From Sva-07 sp963707515 (lineage in GTDB: Bacteria > Actinomycetota > Acidimicrobiia > Acidimicrobiales > Ilumatobacteraceae): DNA of 64,000 nucleotides. Positions 41,102 through 50,507 of the stretch are shown here, piece after piece (position 1 is the first letter of the stretch; every line of letters begins with the position of its first letter). The notes beneath the pieces were generated by a model, which was not told where the DNA came from, ran no database searches, and was given only the letters and a program-made list of their open reading frames with translations. The position numbers were made by a program, and so were the translations under genes. The DNA is taken from positions 124,001 through 188,000 of the forward strand of contig CAVPQI010000003.1 of NCBI GenBank assembly GCA_963707515.1. Reading direction: 5' to 3'.

Positions 41102-42732
41102 GCGTCCTCGCTCGTTCCTGCAGTCGTTCGGTCGGTGACAGTACCGGCCGCCGGCTCGACGGTCGGCACGAGTCGTCCGGTGGGCGTCGGGTCGCGGTCG
41201 TCGTCAGCGCGGTCGCCCGCCGGCAACGTGAACCGCACCGTCGTGCCGACGTCGTGCTGGTCGTCGGGGATCCACATCCGGCCACCGTGGCGCTCGACGA
41301 TCTTGCGGCAGATCGCCAGCCCGATTCCGGTGCCGGCGTACTCCTCGCGGGTGTGCAGGCGCTGGAACACGACGAAGACCCGCTCGCGGTACTGCTCCTC
41401 GATCCCGATGCCGTTGTCGGTCACGTCGAACTGGAACGGCTCGTCGCCGCCCCCGCTGACCCGGATGTCGACCGTCGCCGGCCGCGACGGCTCGCGGAAC
41501 TTGACGGCGTTGCTGATCAGGTTCTGGAAGAGGGCGACCAGCAGGGTCCGCTCGCCGAACACGTTCGGCATCGCGTCGGCGGTGACGGTCGCCTCGGCGG
41601 CTTCGATCGACGCCGACACGTTCGACCGGGCTCGGGCGACCACGTCGTCGAGCGACACCAGCGCCATCGGTTCACTGGAGCGGCCGACCCGCGACAGCGT
41701 CAGCAGGTCGTTGATCAGCTCCTGCATGCGCGTCGCCCCGTCGACGGCGAAATCGATGTAGGTGTCGGCCCGCTCGTCGAGCTGACCGCCGTACCGCTGC
41801 TGCAGGAGCTGGCAGAACGCGGTCACCTTGCGCAGCGGCTCCTGAAGGTCGTGGGAGGCGACATAGGCGAACTGCTCGAGCTCGCGGTTGGAGGCGGTCA
41901 GCTCGGCTCGGTTCTGGTCGACCTCGCGGAGCTGCCCGACGATCTGGCGGCGCATCGCCTCGGTCGCCACTCCGAGCTGTTCGAACTCCAGCGGTCCGTC
42001 GACCACCACTTCGCGGTCGAGGTCGCCCCCGGCGATCAGCTTGACCTGATCGACGACCGAGCCCAGCGGCCGCAGAACGCTGCGCCGCAGCTCGACGGCG
42101 ATCCCGATCAGCATGCCGACGAGCACCACGGTCATCGCGATCAGCCAAGCGCGCAACCAGTCGGCGGCACGTTGGAGGTCGCCGCGGGCGTCGACGAGCA
42201 GCTCCTCGACGGTCCCCTCGAGGGTGGCGTGTGCGCTGCGGACGTCGTCGAACAACGCTTTGCTGTTCTCCAGCTGCGGCTCGGTCACCGAGTCCTGCGC
42301 CGCCTCCATCAACGGGGAGCCGCCTGCCTCGCGCCAGGCCGCGGCCGCCGCCGAGAGTGCCTGGAGCGCCTCCAGCGCCCGGGGGTCGTCAGCGAGCAGC
42401 CGGGCGAGCTGTGCGGTGAGCTCGGCCTCGAGCGCCTGCCCGTCGTTCCACGGTTGGCGGAACTCCTGCTCGCCCGACAGGACGAAGCCGCGGACGCCGG
42501 TCTCCTGGTCGACCAGGGACCCCAACAGCTGGGCGGTGTCGACCAGCGCCGGGTTGAGCCGGTTGACGACGCGGCTGCGAGCGGTGCTGAGGTTGTTCAA
42601 CGAGAGGAACGCGCCGGTGACCATGATCGCCACGGCGACCCCGACGAGGATCAGCAGCAGCCTGACCCGGCGGCGTAACGAGGGCCGCGGGCGGTGCGCA
42701 CGAGTGGCGGCGTCGGGAACTTCGTCGCTCAC
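41098..42732 (-). CDS. CHASE3/HAMP sensor histidine kinase
   Basis: A 544-residue membrane kinase: TM1 about 23-45, extracytoplasmic CHASE3 domain (GSLVDQETGVRGFVLSGEQE), TM2 about 193-213, HAMP linker, phosphorylated His294 in YVASHDLQEPLRKV, N-box FQNLISNAVKF, G1 DVTDNGIGIEE and G2 GTGIGLAICRK. The H-box is of the bacteriophytochrome type, fitting the Rcp1-type partner downstream. The GTG start overlaps the receiver-PP2C stop. The signal is unknown. Confidence 0.92.
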   Translation of the reverse strand: MSDEVPDAATRAHRPRPSLRRRVRLLLILVGVAVAIMVTGAFLSLNNLSTARSRVVNRLNPALVDTAQLLGSLVDQETGVRGFVLSGEQEFRQPWNDGQALEAELTAQLARLLADDPRALEALQALSAAAAAWREAGGSPLMEAAQDSVTEPQLENSKALFDDVRSAHATLEGTVEELLVDARGDLQRAADWLRAWLIAMTVVLVGMLIGIAVELRRSVLRPLGSVVDQVKLIAGGDLDREVVVDGPLEFEQLGVATEAMRRQIVGQLREVDQNRAELTASNRELEQFAYVASHDLQEPLRKVTAFCQLLQQRYGGQLDERADTYIDFAVDGATRMQELINDLLTLSRVGRSSEPMALVSLDDVVARARSNVSASIEAAEATVTADAMPNVFGERTLLVALFQNLISNAVKFREPSRPATVDIRVSGGGDEPFQFDVTDNGIGIEEQYRERVFVVFQRLHTREEYAGTGIGLAICRKIVERHGGRMWIPDDQHDVGTTVRFTLPAGDRADDDRDPTPTGRLVPTVEPAAGTVTDRTTAGTSEDA

Positions 42733-43916
42733 GGATGTGCGGGCCTCGACAACAAGAACAGCGCGACGTCGTCGGGCAGCGGGCCGCAGTTCTCCGCCTC
42801 GGCGGCGGCGATGATGCGGTCGAGCACGTCGCCGTCGGCGTCGCCGCGCCAGCGGCTCCGGACCACGTCGACGAAGGCGTCGATGCCGAGGCGGCCTCCG
42901 GCGGTGCATCGACCCTCGAAGATGCCGTCGGTGAACAGCAGCAGGCTCCACGCTTCGGGCAACTCGACGAGGGTCGGGGTCCCGACGTCGAGGCCGAGTC
43001 CGATCAGCCCGCCGCCGGTCACCCGCAGTTGGTCGACCGCGGTCGCGGTGACGAGCAGCGGCGCGTCGTGGCCGGCGGAGAGGATCGTCGCCCGGCGGTG
43101 CTGAGGGTCGATGTGGACGTCGCACAGCGATGCGAACATGGTCGCGCTGTCGCGTTCGGCGACGAGCAGTTCGTCGAGCGAGTGGATCGTCGCCAATTGG
43201 TCGGAACCGCCGAGCACCAGCGAACGCCAGCCGATGCGCAAGCACGCCCCGAGCGCGGCCTCCTCCGGGCCGTGGCCCGAGACGTCGCCGATGACGACCC
43301 GCAGCGAGCCGTCGGCGGCCTCGACGGCGTCGATGAAGTCGCCGCCGAGCAGCGCCTGCTCGCTCGCCGGCGTGTACCGCGACGCCCAGCGCAGGTCGGC
43401 GGCCGACAACTTCGGTGTCGGCAGCAGCCCGCGCGTCAGTCGCACGTTCTCCTCGCGGCGCAGTGCTGCCTCGAGCAACATCAGATCGCGGTCGACGTTG
43501 CGGCGGCGCTCGACCGCGTAACGCACCGAACGCCACAACGTGCTGCCCGTGAGCTCGTTCTTCTCCAGGTAGTCCTGCGCTCCGGCGTTGACCGCCGCCA
43601 CGCCCTCGCGCCGCCCGGCCAACCCGGTGAGGACGACGATCGGCACCGATGGAGCGGCCTCGAGGAGCGACGTCAGGGCGACCATGCCATCGGCGTCGGG
43701 CAGGTTGAGATCGAGGAGGACGCACGACGTCGACGGCGAGATCGACGCGAGTGCCTCGCGCAACGACGAGGCGCGCACGGTGCGCACCGAGTCGTCGGAC
43801 TGTTCGAGGATGTGTTCCTCGGCGAGCAACGCATCGCCGGGATCATCCTCGACGATCAAGACCTCGGAGATGCCCTCGATCGCCGGCAGGCTCAGCGTCA
43901 CGGCGTCAGACCCCAT
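42729..43916 (-). CDS. Receiver-PP2C (RsbU/SpoIIE-type) phosphatase
   Basis: A 395-residue two-domain regulator. The N-terminal receiver has Asp69 in CVLLDLNLPDADG and Lys in DYLEKNEL. The C-terminal PP2C has metal-site acids in LLGGDFIDAVEAADGSLRVV and VIGDVSGHGPEEAAL, then LLLFTDGIFEGR and PLPDDVALFLL. Such proteins dephosphorylate anti-anti-sigma factors in partner switching. In the operon it follows a receiver-HATPase protein that could be the opposing kinase. No sigma factor or STAS protein is visible here. Confidence 0.92.
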   Translation of the reverse strand: MGSDAVTLSLPAIEGISEVLIVEDDPGDALLAEEHILEQSDDSVRTVRASSLREALASISPSTSCVLLDLNLPDADGMVALTSLLEAAPSVPIVVLTGLAGRREGVAAVNAGAQDYLEKNELTGSTLWRSVRYAVERRRNVDRDLMLLEAALRREENVRLTRGLLPTPKLSAADLRWASRYTPASEQALLGGDFIDAVEAADGSLRVVIGDVSGHGPEEAALGACLRIGWRSLVLGGSDQLATIHSLDELLVAERDSATMFASLCDVHIDPQHRRATILSAGHDAPLLVTATAVDQLRVTGGGLIGLGLDVGTPTLVELPEAWSLLLFTDGIFEGRCTAGGRLGIDAFVDVVRSRWRGDADGDVLDRIIAAAEAENCGPLPDDVALFLLSRPAHP

Positions 43917-43940
43917 CACGGGGGAGGCCCGACGGTGGTG

Positions 43941-44720
43941 TCAGGAGGTGCCATCGGGGCGCCTCCGGGCCATCTCGGCCCAGACCATCTTGCCGGCACC
44001 GTGAGGTTCGCTTCCCCACCGGCTGCTGAGCCGATCGACGAGCAGCAGGCCGCGGCCGCCCGGCTGGTCGACCGAGGGCTGGGCCTGCGACGGCATCGTC
44101 GGGTCGTCGTCGTATGCCTCGACCCGGATCGAACGCGGAGACACGTAGACCCGCAGTTGGGGTGCGCTCGTCGTGTGCACCACCGAGTTGGTGACGAGCT
44201 CGCTGACGATCAGCTCGAGGTCGGCAACGAGCTCGCGGTCGACGCCGGCGAGTAGATCGGTCGTGAACCGGCGTGCCTGGCTCGGAGCGATCACGTCGGA
44301 GGAGAGCTCGATCGTGTGGACACGCGCCGCCTCGGTGAGCATCGCCGCCACGAGGATCTCGTCGACCAGACGTGACGGTGCGGTGGACTTCTCGACGAAG
44401 CCGATGGCACCGCGGCGCACGACCTCGTCGAGGAGGCGTCGCCGGGAGAGACTCGACAGCACGACGATCGTCGCCTCGGGCGACGCGGCGCGGAGCTCGG
44501 GGAGCACGTCGAGGCCGGAGCGGCCAGGCATGGACAGGTCGAGCAGGACGAGGTCGGGCTGCTGTTCGGTGACGATCTGCAGCCCGGACTCGGCGTCGGA
44601 GGCCGACGTCACCCGCCGGATGCCGTGCGAGGCGAGCAGCTCGGCGATCGTCAACCGCTGATCGGCGTCGTCGTCGACGTGCACGACCCGGAGGTCGTCG
44701 AGTGTCGATCGGTCGCTCAT
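43941..44720 (-). CDS. Receiver fused to RsbW-type HATPase domain
   Basis: A 259-residue fusion: receiver (VVHVDDDAD, Asp61 in PDLVLLDLSMPGRSG, Ser-Ser in VVLSSLS, Lys in GFVEKST) joined to a serine-kinase-type HATPase (ELIVSELVTNSVVHTTSAPQ as N-box, DQPGGRGLLLVDRLSSRWGS as G2). RsbW-like domains act as anti-sigma/serine kinases. The fusion would let a two-component signal control partner switching directly. ATG overlaps the PAS-kinase stop. Confidence 0.9.
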   Translation of the reverse strand: MSDRSTLDDLRVVHVDDDADQRLTIAELLASHGIRRVTSASDAESGLQIVTEQQPDLVLLDLSMPGRSGLDVLPELRAASPEATIVVLSSLSRRRLLDEVVRRGAIGFVEKSTAPSRLVDEILVAAMLTEAARVHTIELSSDVIAPSQARRFTTDLLAGVDRELVADLELIVSELVTNSVVHTTSAPQLRVYVSPRSIRVEAYDDDPTMPSQAQPSVDQPGGRGLLLVDRLSSRWGSEPHGAGKMVWAEMARRRPDGTS

Positions 44721-46246
44721 GGGGCCTTCGGCAGCTCGACGGTGAACGTCGAGCCGCGACCTTCCGTCGAGCGGACCGTGAGACGGCCGCCCTGCGCCTC
44801 GGCCAATGCCTTGGAGATGAACAGGCCGAGCCCGCTGCCGGGCGCACGGTGCTGCCCCGACAGCCGGCTGAAACGTTCGAAAAGGGCCTCCTGGTCGGCA
44901 GCCGGGATACCGGGTCCGTGGTCGGTCACGGCAACCCGCACCGCACCCTCGCCGTCGTCGAGGGTGACCTCGATCGGTGCGTCGGCGGGGGAGAACTTGG
45001 CGGCGTTGGTCAACAGGTTGGTGAGGATCTCCCGGGTGCGTCGAGGGTCGCCGAGCACCCGCACGTCGCCGGGTCCCGACACGGCGACTGCCGGTCGACG
45101 CCCGTCGTCGAGCGAATCGGCGATCGCCGCTTCGACCACGCTGCCGACGTCGAAGGACAGCTGCTCGATGCGCAGCTCGCCGGCGTCGATCTGGACGACG
45201 TCGAAGAGATCGTCGACGAGATCGTTCATGATCGTCGTGCGGGCGAGGATGCGCGCCGTCCGCTGGTGCCGCTCCTCGTCGGGGATCGACTGCCAGCCGG
45301 CATCGAGTGTGTAGGCGAGGTTCTGGATGGCAGCGAGCGGTGCCCGCAGGTCGTGGACGACGAGCTCGAGGACCTGTGTGCGCATCGCATCGAGCTCGCG
45401 CAGTCGCGCCGCGGCGTTGCGCTCACGTTCGAGGACGCCGCGCAACGCGTCCTCGCTGCGCTTGCGGTCGGTGAGGTCCTTGGTGACCTTGGCGAACCCG
45501 CGGGGGGTGCCGTCGGGGGATCGCAGCGCGGTGATGACGACCCCCGCCCAGAACGGTGAGCCGTCCTTGCGCACCCGCCAGCCCTCGCTCTCCACGCGAC
45601 CGGCCTCGAGGGCGGTCGCCAGCAACCGTTCGGGGACGTGCTCGCGGAGGTCGTCGGTGGGATAGAACAGCGAGAAGTGCCGCCCGATGACCTCGTCGGC
45701 CCGGTAGCCCTTCAGCCGCTCGGCGCCGAGGTTCCAGCTCGAGATGCGGCCGTCGACGTCGAGCAGGAAGATGGCGTAGTCGGCGACGCTGTTGACCAGC
45801 AGTCGGAACCGCTCCTCGCTCTCGCGCAGCAGCACTTCCGCGCGGCGTCGCTCGGTGAGGTCGCGGACGACGGTGCCGAAGCCGGTCAGTCGCCCGTCGG
45901 GCTCACGCAAGGTCGTCAGCAGCATGCTCGCCCAGTAGTGCGAGCCGTCACGACGGACGCGCCAGCCCTCCTCTTGGAGGTGACCGTCGGCCATTGCGAT
46001 CGCCAGGTCGCGATCGGGCTTGCCCGCCTCGACGTCGGCCGGCAGGTAGAACCGCGAGGCTGAACGGCCGATGATCTCGTCGGCCGAGTAGCCGCTGAGT
46101 GCGGCGGCGCCGGCGTTCCACGTGGTGATCCTGCCGTCGGCATCGAGGGCGTAGATCGCATAGTCCTCGATGCTGTCGACGACGAGACGCAGCAGGTCGC
46201 CGGAACTGTGGTCGAGCTTCCCGCCACTCGACGGCAGCGCACTCAC
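44717..46246 (-). CDS. PAS-PAS sensor histidine kinase
   Basis: A 509-residue soluble kinase from GTG 46246: PAS1 about 18-135 (IYALDADGRITTWNAGAAAL), PAS2 about 148-265 (IFLLDVDGRISSWNLGAERL), each with a PAC-type tail, then His298 in LELVVHDLRAPLAAI, N-box LLTNAAKFS, G1 TDHGPGIP and G2 GSGLGLFISK. The twin PAS domains are similar, suggesting duplication. No transmembrane part, so it senses a cytoplasmic cue. First gene of the five-gene operon. The start is chosen just ahead of PAS1. Confidence 0.9.
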   Translation of the reverse strand: MSALPSSGGKLDHSSGDLLRLVVDSIEDYAIYALDADGRITTWNAGAAALSGYSADEIIGRSASRFYLPADVEAGKPDRDLAIAMADGHLQEEGWRVRRDGSHYWASMLLTTLREPDGRLTGFGTVVRDLTERRRAEVLLRESEERFRLLVNSVADYAIFLLDVDGRISSWNLGAERLKGYRADEVIGRHFSLFYPTDDLREHVPERLLATALEAGRVESEGWRVRKDGSPFWAGVVITALRSPDGTPRGFAKVTKDLTDRKRSEDALRGVLERERNAAARLRELDAMRTQVLELVVHDLRAPLAAIQNLAYTLDAGWQSIPDEERHQRTARILARTTIMNDLVDDLFDVVQIDAGELRIEQLSFDVGSVVEAAIADSLDDGRRPAVAVSGPGDVRVLGDPRRTREILTNLLTNAAKFSPADAPIEVTLDDGEGAVRVAVTDHGPGIPAADQEALFERFSRLSGQHRAPGSGLGLFISKALAEAQGGRLTVRSTEGRGSTFTVELPKAP

Positions 46247-46628
46247 GAGGGGGCGCCCCGCGTGACGGGCACGGCCGCCGACCGGATCCGGCCCCGACCG
46301 CCGAGCACGGCGGAGCAGAGGGCCCGTTGCTTCGAGATTCCCTTCGTGTGCACGCTGCTCCGTTCTGGTTGACCCCGGCCGTTTCCCCGTGCCGGGGATC
46401 CCCAAACGTCGGACTTGCAGGTCGTCGGCGCGTCACCGCAGCGCCGTCCCGCTGCTGTTGTCGGACCACACACCATCACCCGCACCATCACCTCGAACCA
46501 TAAGTCAAGCGGTGGGCGACAAGTGTCAGTGAGTCCGACTCGATCGACGGTGCGCGGGGGAGGGCTAGCGTGTGCGACGGGGCAGCGGTCGGCGGGTGGT
46601 GCCGGCATCGGCGGTGCGAGGAGATGAG
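46247..46628. other. 382-bp intergenic region between divergent units
   Basis: No gene supported. It contains a perfect GGGGATCCCC palindrome (46394-46403) next to a CCCCG/CGGGG dyad, a TAGCGT box at 46566, and the GAGGAG Shine-Dalgarno of the next gene. The promoters of both flanking units should lie here. Confidence 0.4.
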
Positions 46629-47243
46629 ATGAGCACACCAGGCGACGACACGACCGGCACGGGGTACCTCGACGTCACCGTGGAACCATCACCCGACCGC
46701 GACCAGTTCTTCGCGGCGAGCGTGGAGACGGTCGGCTTCGTGATGAACACGACCCGGCTGTGGGCGCTGTTGCCGGACCTCCACGGCAAGCTGTTCGGAC
46801 TGCTCGACGATCTCGCCGGCGTCGCCGGGTTGACGTTCCGTCAGCGCGGCATCCTCGTCACAGCTTGCGCGTCGACGCTCGGTGACTCGTACTGCTCGTT
46901 GGCCTGGGGCCGCAAGCTCACGGACCGCGATGGACCCGAGGTGCCGGTGAGCGTGATCATCGGAGCCGACGACGCGCTGACCCCCGACGAACGGGCGCTC
47001 GCCGCGTGGGCGCGGCTGGTCGCCGGTTCGCCCGCCGACACGGTCGCCGCCGACGTCGAGCCGTTACGGGCGGCGGGCTACGACGATGCCCAGATCCTCG
47101 CCATCACGGCGTTCGTCGGGCTGCGCATGGCCTTCTCCACGGTCAACGCCGCGCTCGGCGTGCAGCCCGATCACGAGTACGACGACGACAGCCCGGTCCG
47201 TGCGGTCGTCGGCTTCGGCCGTCCGATCGCCGCCGGAACCTGA
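46629..47243 (+). CDS. Carboxymuconolactone decarboxylase-family (AhpD-like) protein
   Basis: A 204-residue all-helical protein: FVMNTTRLWALLPDLHGKLF, then LTFRQRGILVTACASTLGDS and YCSLAWGRKL where CMD/AhpD proteins carry CxxC-H. Here only one Cys of that site is present (SYCSLAWG), so peroxidase chemistry is doubtful. FVGLRMAFSTVNAALGV is the conserved last helix pair. The ATG at 46629 sits behind GAGGAG. Function uncertain; a partner of oxidative metabolism is possible. Confidence 0.8.
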   Translation: MSTPGDDTTGTGYLDVTVEPSPDRDQFFAASVETVGFVMNTTRLWALLPDLHGKLFGLLDDLAGVAGLTFRQRGILVTACASTLGDSYCSLAWGRKLTDRDGPEVPVSVIIGADDALTPDERALAAWARLVAGSPADTVAADVEPLRAAGYDDAQILAITAFVGLRMAFSTVNAALGVQPDHEYDDDSPVRAVVGFGRPIAAGT

Positions 47244-47324
47244 CCGGACCGGCCGCGCCGGCCGGCCGCCCCCGGTCCCGTTCGCCGCGGGCGGGCGACC
47301 GGCGTCGAAGTAGGCTCCCTCCGC

Positions 47325-47867
47325 TTGGAGCGGGCAGACGATCTCACGGCGGCACCCCGGGAACCCGCGCTCTACCGGTCGCTCAGGCGATCGCGGACCG
47401 ACCGGACGCTGCGTCGCGAAGGTGACGTCATGGGGCTGACGACGGCGATCGCACTGCTGGTCGCGCTGAGCGCGGGTGACGACCTCGCGCCGCACTCGAA
47501 GATCGACGTGTTGGCCATCGTGTGGGGAACGACCGTCGGCCTGGCGCTGGCCCATGCGTTCGCCGTGATGGTCTCGGCCCGCCTCGTCAGCGATCCGACC
47601 ACGGTCCATCGACCGGTGGACCTGCTGATGTCCCAGGTGGCGATGTCGGTACTGGTCGCCCTCGCCGCGTCACTCGTCGTGATCGCCGTGTCGAGCAGCG
47701 TCGATCGGCTCGGCGCTCGCCTCACCGCCGCCGTGTTCATCGGCGGCCTCGTCGGGTTCGAGAGTCGCGCCGGCGGTTCGTCGACCGGTCGGGCGGTGAC
47801 GCTGGCCGTGACGGTCACCGTCGCCGCCGTGGCGGTCGCGTTGACGAAGTGGTTCCTCAGCCGGTGA
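47325..47867 (+). CDS. Hypothetical multi-pass membrane protein
   Basis: A 180-residue protein from TTG 47325 with a TAGGCT box 8 nt upstream. A basic N-terminus is followed by four to five helices (MGLTTAIALLVALSAG, VWGTTVGLALAHAFAVMVSA, VAMSVLVALAASLVVIAVSS, ALTAAVFIGG-like, AVTLAVTVTVAAVAVALTKW). No known motif. Its stop overlaps the ClC-like gene (GTGA), so the two proteins may form one membrane complex or share regulation. Confidence 0.7.
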   Translation: MERADDLTAAPREPALYRSLRRSRTDRTLRREGDVMGLTTAIALLVALSAGDDLAPHSKIDVLAIVWGTTVGLALAHAFAVMVSARLVSDPTTVHRPVDLLMSQVAMSVLVALAASLVVIAVSSSVDRLGARLTAAVFIGGLVGFESRAGGSSTGRAVTLAVTVTVAAVAVALTKWFLSR

Positions 47868-49204
47868 CCGCCGTCGAGTCGGAATCGGCGCCCCCGCTCG
47901 ACACGCCTGCGCGCCGTGGCGGGTGGGCGATCCTCGGCGGGCTCGGTGGCGGCGCGGTGGGAGCGGCGTTCGCAGCGGTGATCACCGAGGCCATCAAGCG
48001 CGTGTTGGCCGTGGTGTCGCGGCAGGACGACTGGCTCCTGGTCGCCGCACCGTTGGTCGGCATCGCCATCGCCTGGGGCATCCTCCATGCGATCGGGCAG
48101 GGCGAGGCGGTGCAGCACCTCGACGACGCGCCGGCCGCGGCGCGCGTCCGCCTCCACCCGTGGCGCTCCTTCCCGCTCGACCTCGCGCGCGCCGACCTGA
48201 CTGCCGACGTCGTCGCCGCTGCCGGTCGCGAGGAACGCTTCCCGTGGCGGCTGGCACCGATCCGCGCCGTGGCCATCTTCGCCACCGTGGGATCGGGGGC
48301 ACCGATGGGCACCGAGGCGCCGGCTGCTCACCTCGGTGTCGCCGCCGGTGCCGCGCTCGGGAGTCGCCGGACGACGAACGGCGTCGCCCGCTGGATGGCG
48401 CTCGGCGGTGGGGCGGCGGCGGTCGCCACACTGATGGGGCTCCCGCTCGTCGGGGCCGTGTTCATGCTCGAGCTCGGGCGTCGTCGCCGCCAGCCGGTCA
48501 CGCTGGAACGCGTGCTCGCCGCGGGCAGCGGGGCGATCGTCGGGTGGCTGGTCAACGTCACGTTCGGACTCGATCTGATCCGATTGGCGGTGCCGACGCT
48601 CCCGCCTGGCGGTCTGTTCGATGCGGTGGCGACGACGGTCGTCATCGGCGCCATCTCCGGGGCCATCGCCGCGCTCACCGGCGTGGCGATCTACGAAGTG
48701 CGCGGGTGGGAGTCGTCGCCGGCACTCAAGACGCTCGGGGGCGCGGTGGTCCTGTCCGTCACGGCCGTGCTGTTGATCGCGGTCGCCGCGCCCGCGGCGG
48801 CGATCGGCCCGGGAGCGGGGGCTGTCGGTTGGGCGGAGACGTCTGGTGCAACCGGCTGGTCGCTGCTGCTCGTCGCCGGCCTCCGGGCGCTGGCCACGAC
48901 CGCGGCGGTCGCCGCCGGTGGATGTGGCGGCGTGTTCGTGCCGTTCCTCGCCATCGGCGACGTCAGCGGACGGGCCGTGGCGCCGTTGCTCGGCGTGCCG
49001 CCGGACCTCGCCGGAGCGGCGGGTGCGGCGGGCGGCATCGCCGGTGGCTACCGGCTGCCGCTGACGGCCGTGGCGATGGTCGTCGGCCTCGGCGGCCCGT
49101 TCACCGCCACCATCACCTGTCTCGCCACGGTGATCGTCGCCGCCGGGTCGGGGCTGGCGATCGCACTCGCCATCGATCGGGTCGTTCTACGCTCTCGCCC
49201 ATGA
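47864..49204 (+). CDS. ClC-like chloride channel/transporter with altered filter
   Basis: A 446-residue polytopic protein of the ClC fold. The gating-Glu motif appears as GSGAPMGTEAPAAHLG (GTEAP at 149-153 instead of GREGP, Glu151 kept), and the C-terminal GGCGGVFVPFLAIGD matches GGxFxPxL. The N-terminal GSGIP motif with the central Ser is not found. No CBS domains. Such changes may alter ion selectivity. Overlaps the upstream membrane gene and, at its end, the M20 gene (ATGA-type). Confidence 0.8.
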   Translation: MTAVESESAPPLDTPARRGGWAILGGLGGGAVGAAFAAVITEAIKRVLAVVSRQDDWLLVAAPLVGIAIAWGILHAIGQGEAVQHLDDAPAAARVRLHPWRSFPLDLARADLTADVVAAAGREERFPWRLAPIRAVAIFATVGSGAPMGTEAPAAHLGVAAGAALGSRRTTNGVARWMALGGGAAAVATLMGLPLVGAVFMLELGRRRRQPVTLERVLAAGSGAIVGWLVNVTFGLDLIRLAVPTLPPGGLFDAVATTVVIGAISGAIAALTGVAIYEVRGWESSPALKTLGGAVVLSVTAVLLIAVAAPAAAIGPGAGAVGWAETSGATGWSLLLVAGLRALATTAAVAAGGCGGVFVPFLAIGDVSGRAVAPLLGVPPDLAGAAGAAGGIAGGYRLPLTAVAMVVGLGGPFTATITCLATVIVAAGSGLAIALAIDRVVLRSRP

Positions 49205-50472
49205 CCGATGCTGCGGGCCGGGTCCTCGACGCCGTCGACGAGCTGGTGCCCGCCCTCGTGTCGCTCGCCGCCGAGCTCGTGCGGATGCCCAGCGTCAGCG
49301 GCACCGACGGCGAGAACGAGGCCCAGGCAGCGATGGCCGCGCACATGGCCGCGGGTGGTCTCGACATCGATCACTGGCGACTCGATCTCGACGCCCTGAC
49401 CGCCCATCCGGACTTCCCCGGCATGGAGGTGCCGCGCCGCGAGGCGTGGGGGCTCGTCGGTGTCCTCCCCGGACGAGGCGACGGTGCATCGCTGATGCTC
49501 AACGGCCACATCGACGTGGTGCCCGTCGGCGATCCGGATGCCTGGACCGATGATCCGTTCGCGGGCGACGTCCGCGACGGACGCCTCCACGGACGCGGCG
49601 CGTGCGACATGAAGGCCGGCCTCGTGGCGGCGTACATGGCGGTGCAGGCGTTGCGTCGATCCGGGATCGTGTTGCGCGGCGACGTCGTGCTGGCGTCGGT
49701 GCAGGGCGAGGAGGACGGTGGTCTCGGCACGTTCGCCACACTGCAGCGGGGCTGGCGTGCCGACGCCTGCGTGATCCCGGAGCCGACGGCGCTCGACGTG
49801 ATCCCGGCGAACGCCGGAGCGTTGACGTTCCGACTGCGCGTTCGCGGCTCGGCCACCCACGCTGCCCGGCGCGATGAGGGCGTCAGCGCGATCGAGAAGT
49901 TCTGGCCGATCTGGCGAGCACTGACCGAGCTCGAAGCGCAGCGCCACGTGTCCGTCGACCCGCTGGCCAGTCGATGGGGTCTCGCCCATCCGATCTCGAT
50001 CGGCACGGTCCAGGCCGGCGACTGGGCGTCGTCGGTGCCCGATCTCCTCGTTGCCGAGGGACGGCTCGGGGTCGCCGTCGGCGAGCCCGTCGAGGCGGCG
50101 AGGGCGGCGCTCGAAACCGCTGTCGCCGACGCCTGTGCAGCCGACGCCTGGCTCACCGAGCACCCGGTGGACGTCGAGTGGTGGGGCGGGCAGTTCGCCT
50201 CCGGGCGCCTCGATCCCGGCAGCGACCTCGTCGAGCGGATCGTCGCCGCGCACTCGGCGACGGCTGCGGCGCACGTCCCCGACGTCTACGCCGCCCCGTA
50301 CGGCAGTGACCTCCGCTTGCTCACCGGGCTCGGTGGGATCCCGACCGTCCAGTACGGACCCGGTGACGCCGCCGACGCCCACGGGCCGCGCGAGTCGGTG
50401 GCGATCGACGATGTCGTCACGGTGGCGAGGACGCTCGCCCTCGTGGCGCTCGACGTCTGCGGCCCGGCCTGA
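49201..50472 (+). CDS. M20 family metallopeptidase (ArgE/DapE-like)
   Basis: A 423-residue di-zinc hydrolase: LMLNGHIDVVPVG (His103, Asp105), LHGRGACDMKAG (Asp136), VQGEEDGG (Glu170-Glu171), then the dimerisation domain and the final DAHGPRESVAI (last His). Typical for deacetylases or peptidases removing acyl groups from amino acids. A TACGCT box 7 nt before the ATG suggests a separate leaderless promoter even though the start overlaps the ClC gene stop. Substrate unknown. Confidence 0.9.
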   Translation: MTDAAGRVLDAVDELVPALVSLAAELVRMPSVSGTDGENEAQAAMAAHMAAGGLDIDHWRLDLDALTAHPDFPGMEVPRREAWGLVGVLPGRGDGASLMLNGHIDVVPVGDPDAWTDDPFAGDVRDGRLHGRGACDMKAGLVAAYMAVQALRRSGIVLRGDVVLASVQGEEDGGLGTFATLQRGWRADACVIPEPTALDVIPANAGALTFRLRVRGSATHAARRDEGVSAIEKFWPIWRALTELEAQRHVSVDPLASRWGLAHPISIGTVQAGDWASSVPDLLVAEGRLGVAVGEPVEAARAALETAVADACAADAWLTEHPVDVEWWGGQFASGRLDPGSDLVERIVAAHSATAAAHVPDVYAAPYGSDLRLLTGLGGIPTVQYGPGDAADAHGPRESVAIDDVVTVARTLALVALDVCGPA

Positions 50473-50507
50473 TCCGGCCGGGGTTCCCCGGAGGCCGCGA
50501 TCGCCGA

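Noticed and set aside
46394..46403. GGGGATCCCC palindrome as a terminator
   Set aside because: No T-run, and it lies in a promoter region between divergent units; kept only as an unassigned dyad.
46572..46629. GTG at 46572 as start of the CMD-family gene
   Set aside because: The TAGCGT box directly abuts it without the 6-7 nt gap, while ATG 46629 has a strong GAGGAG site and homology begins there.
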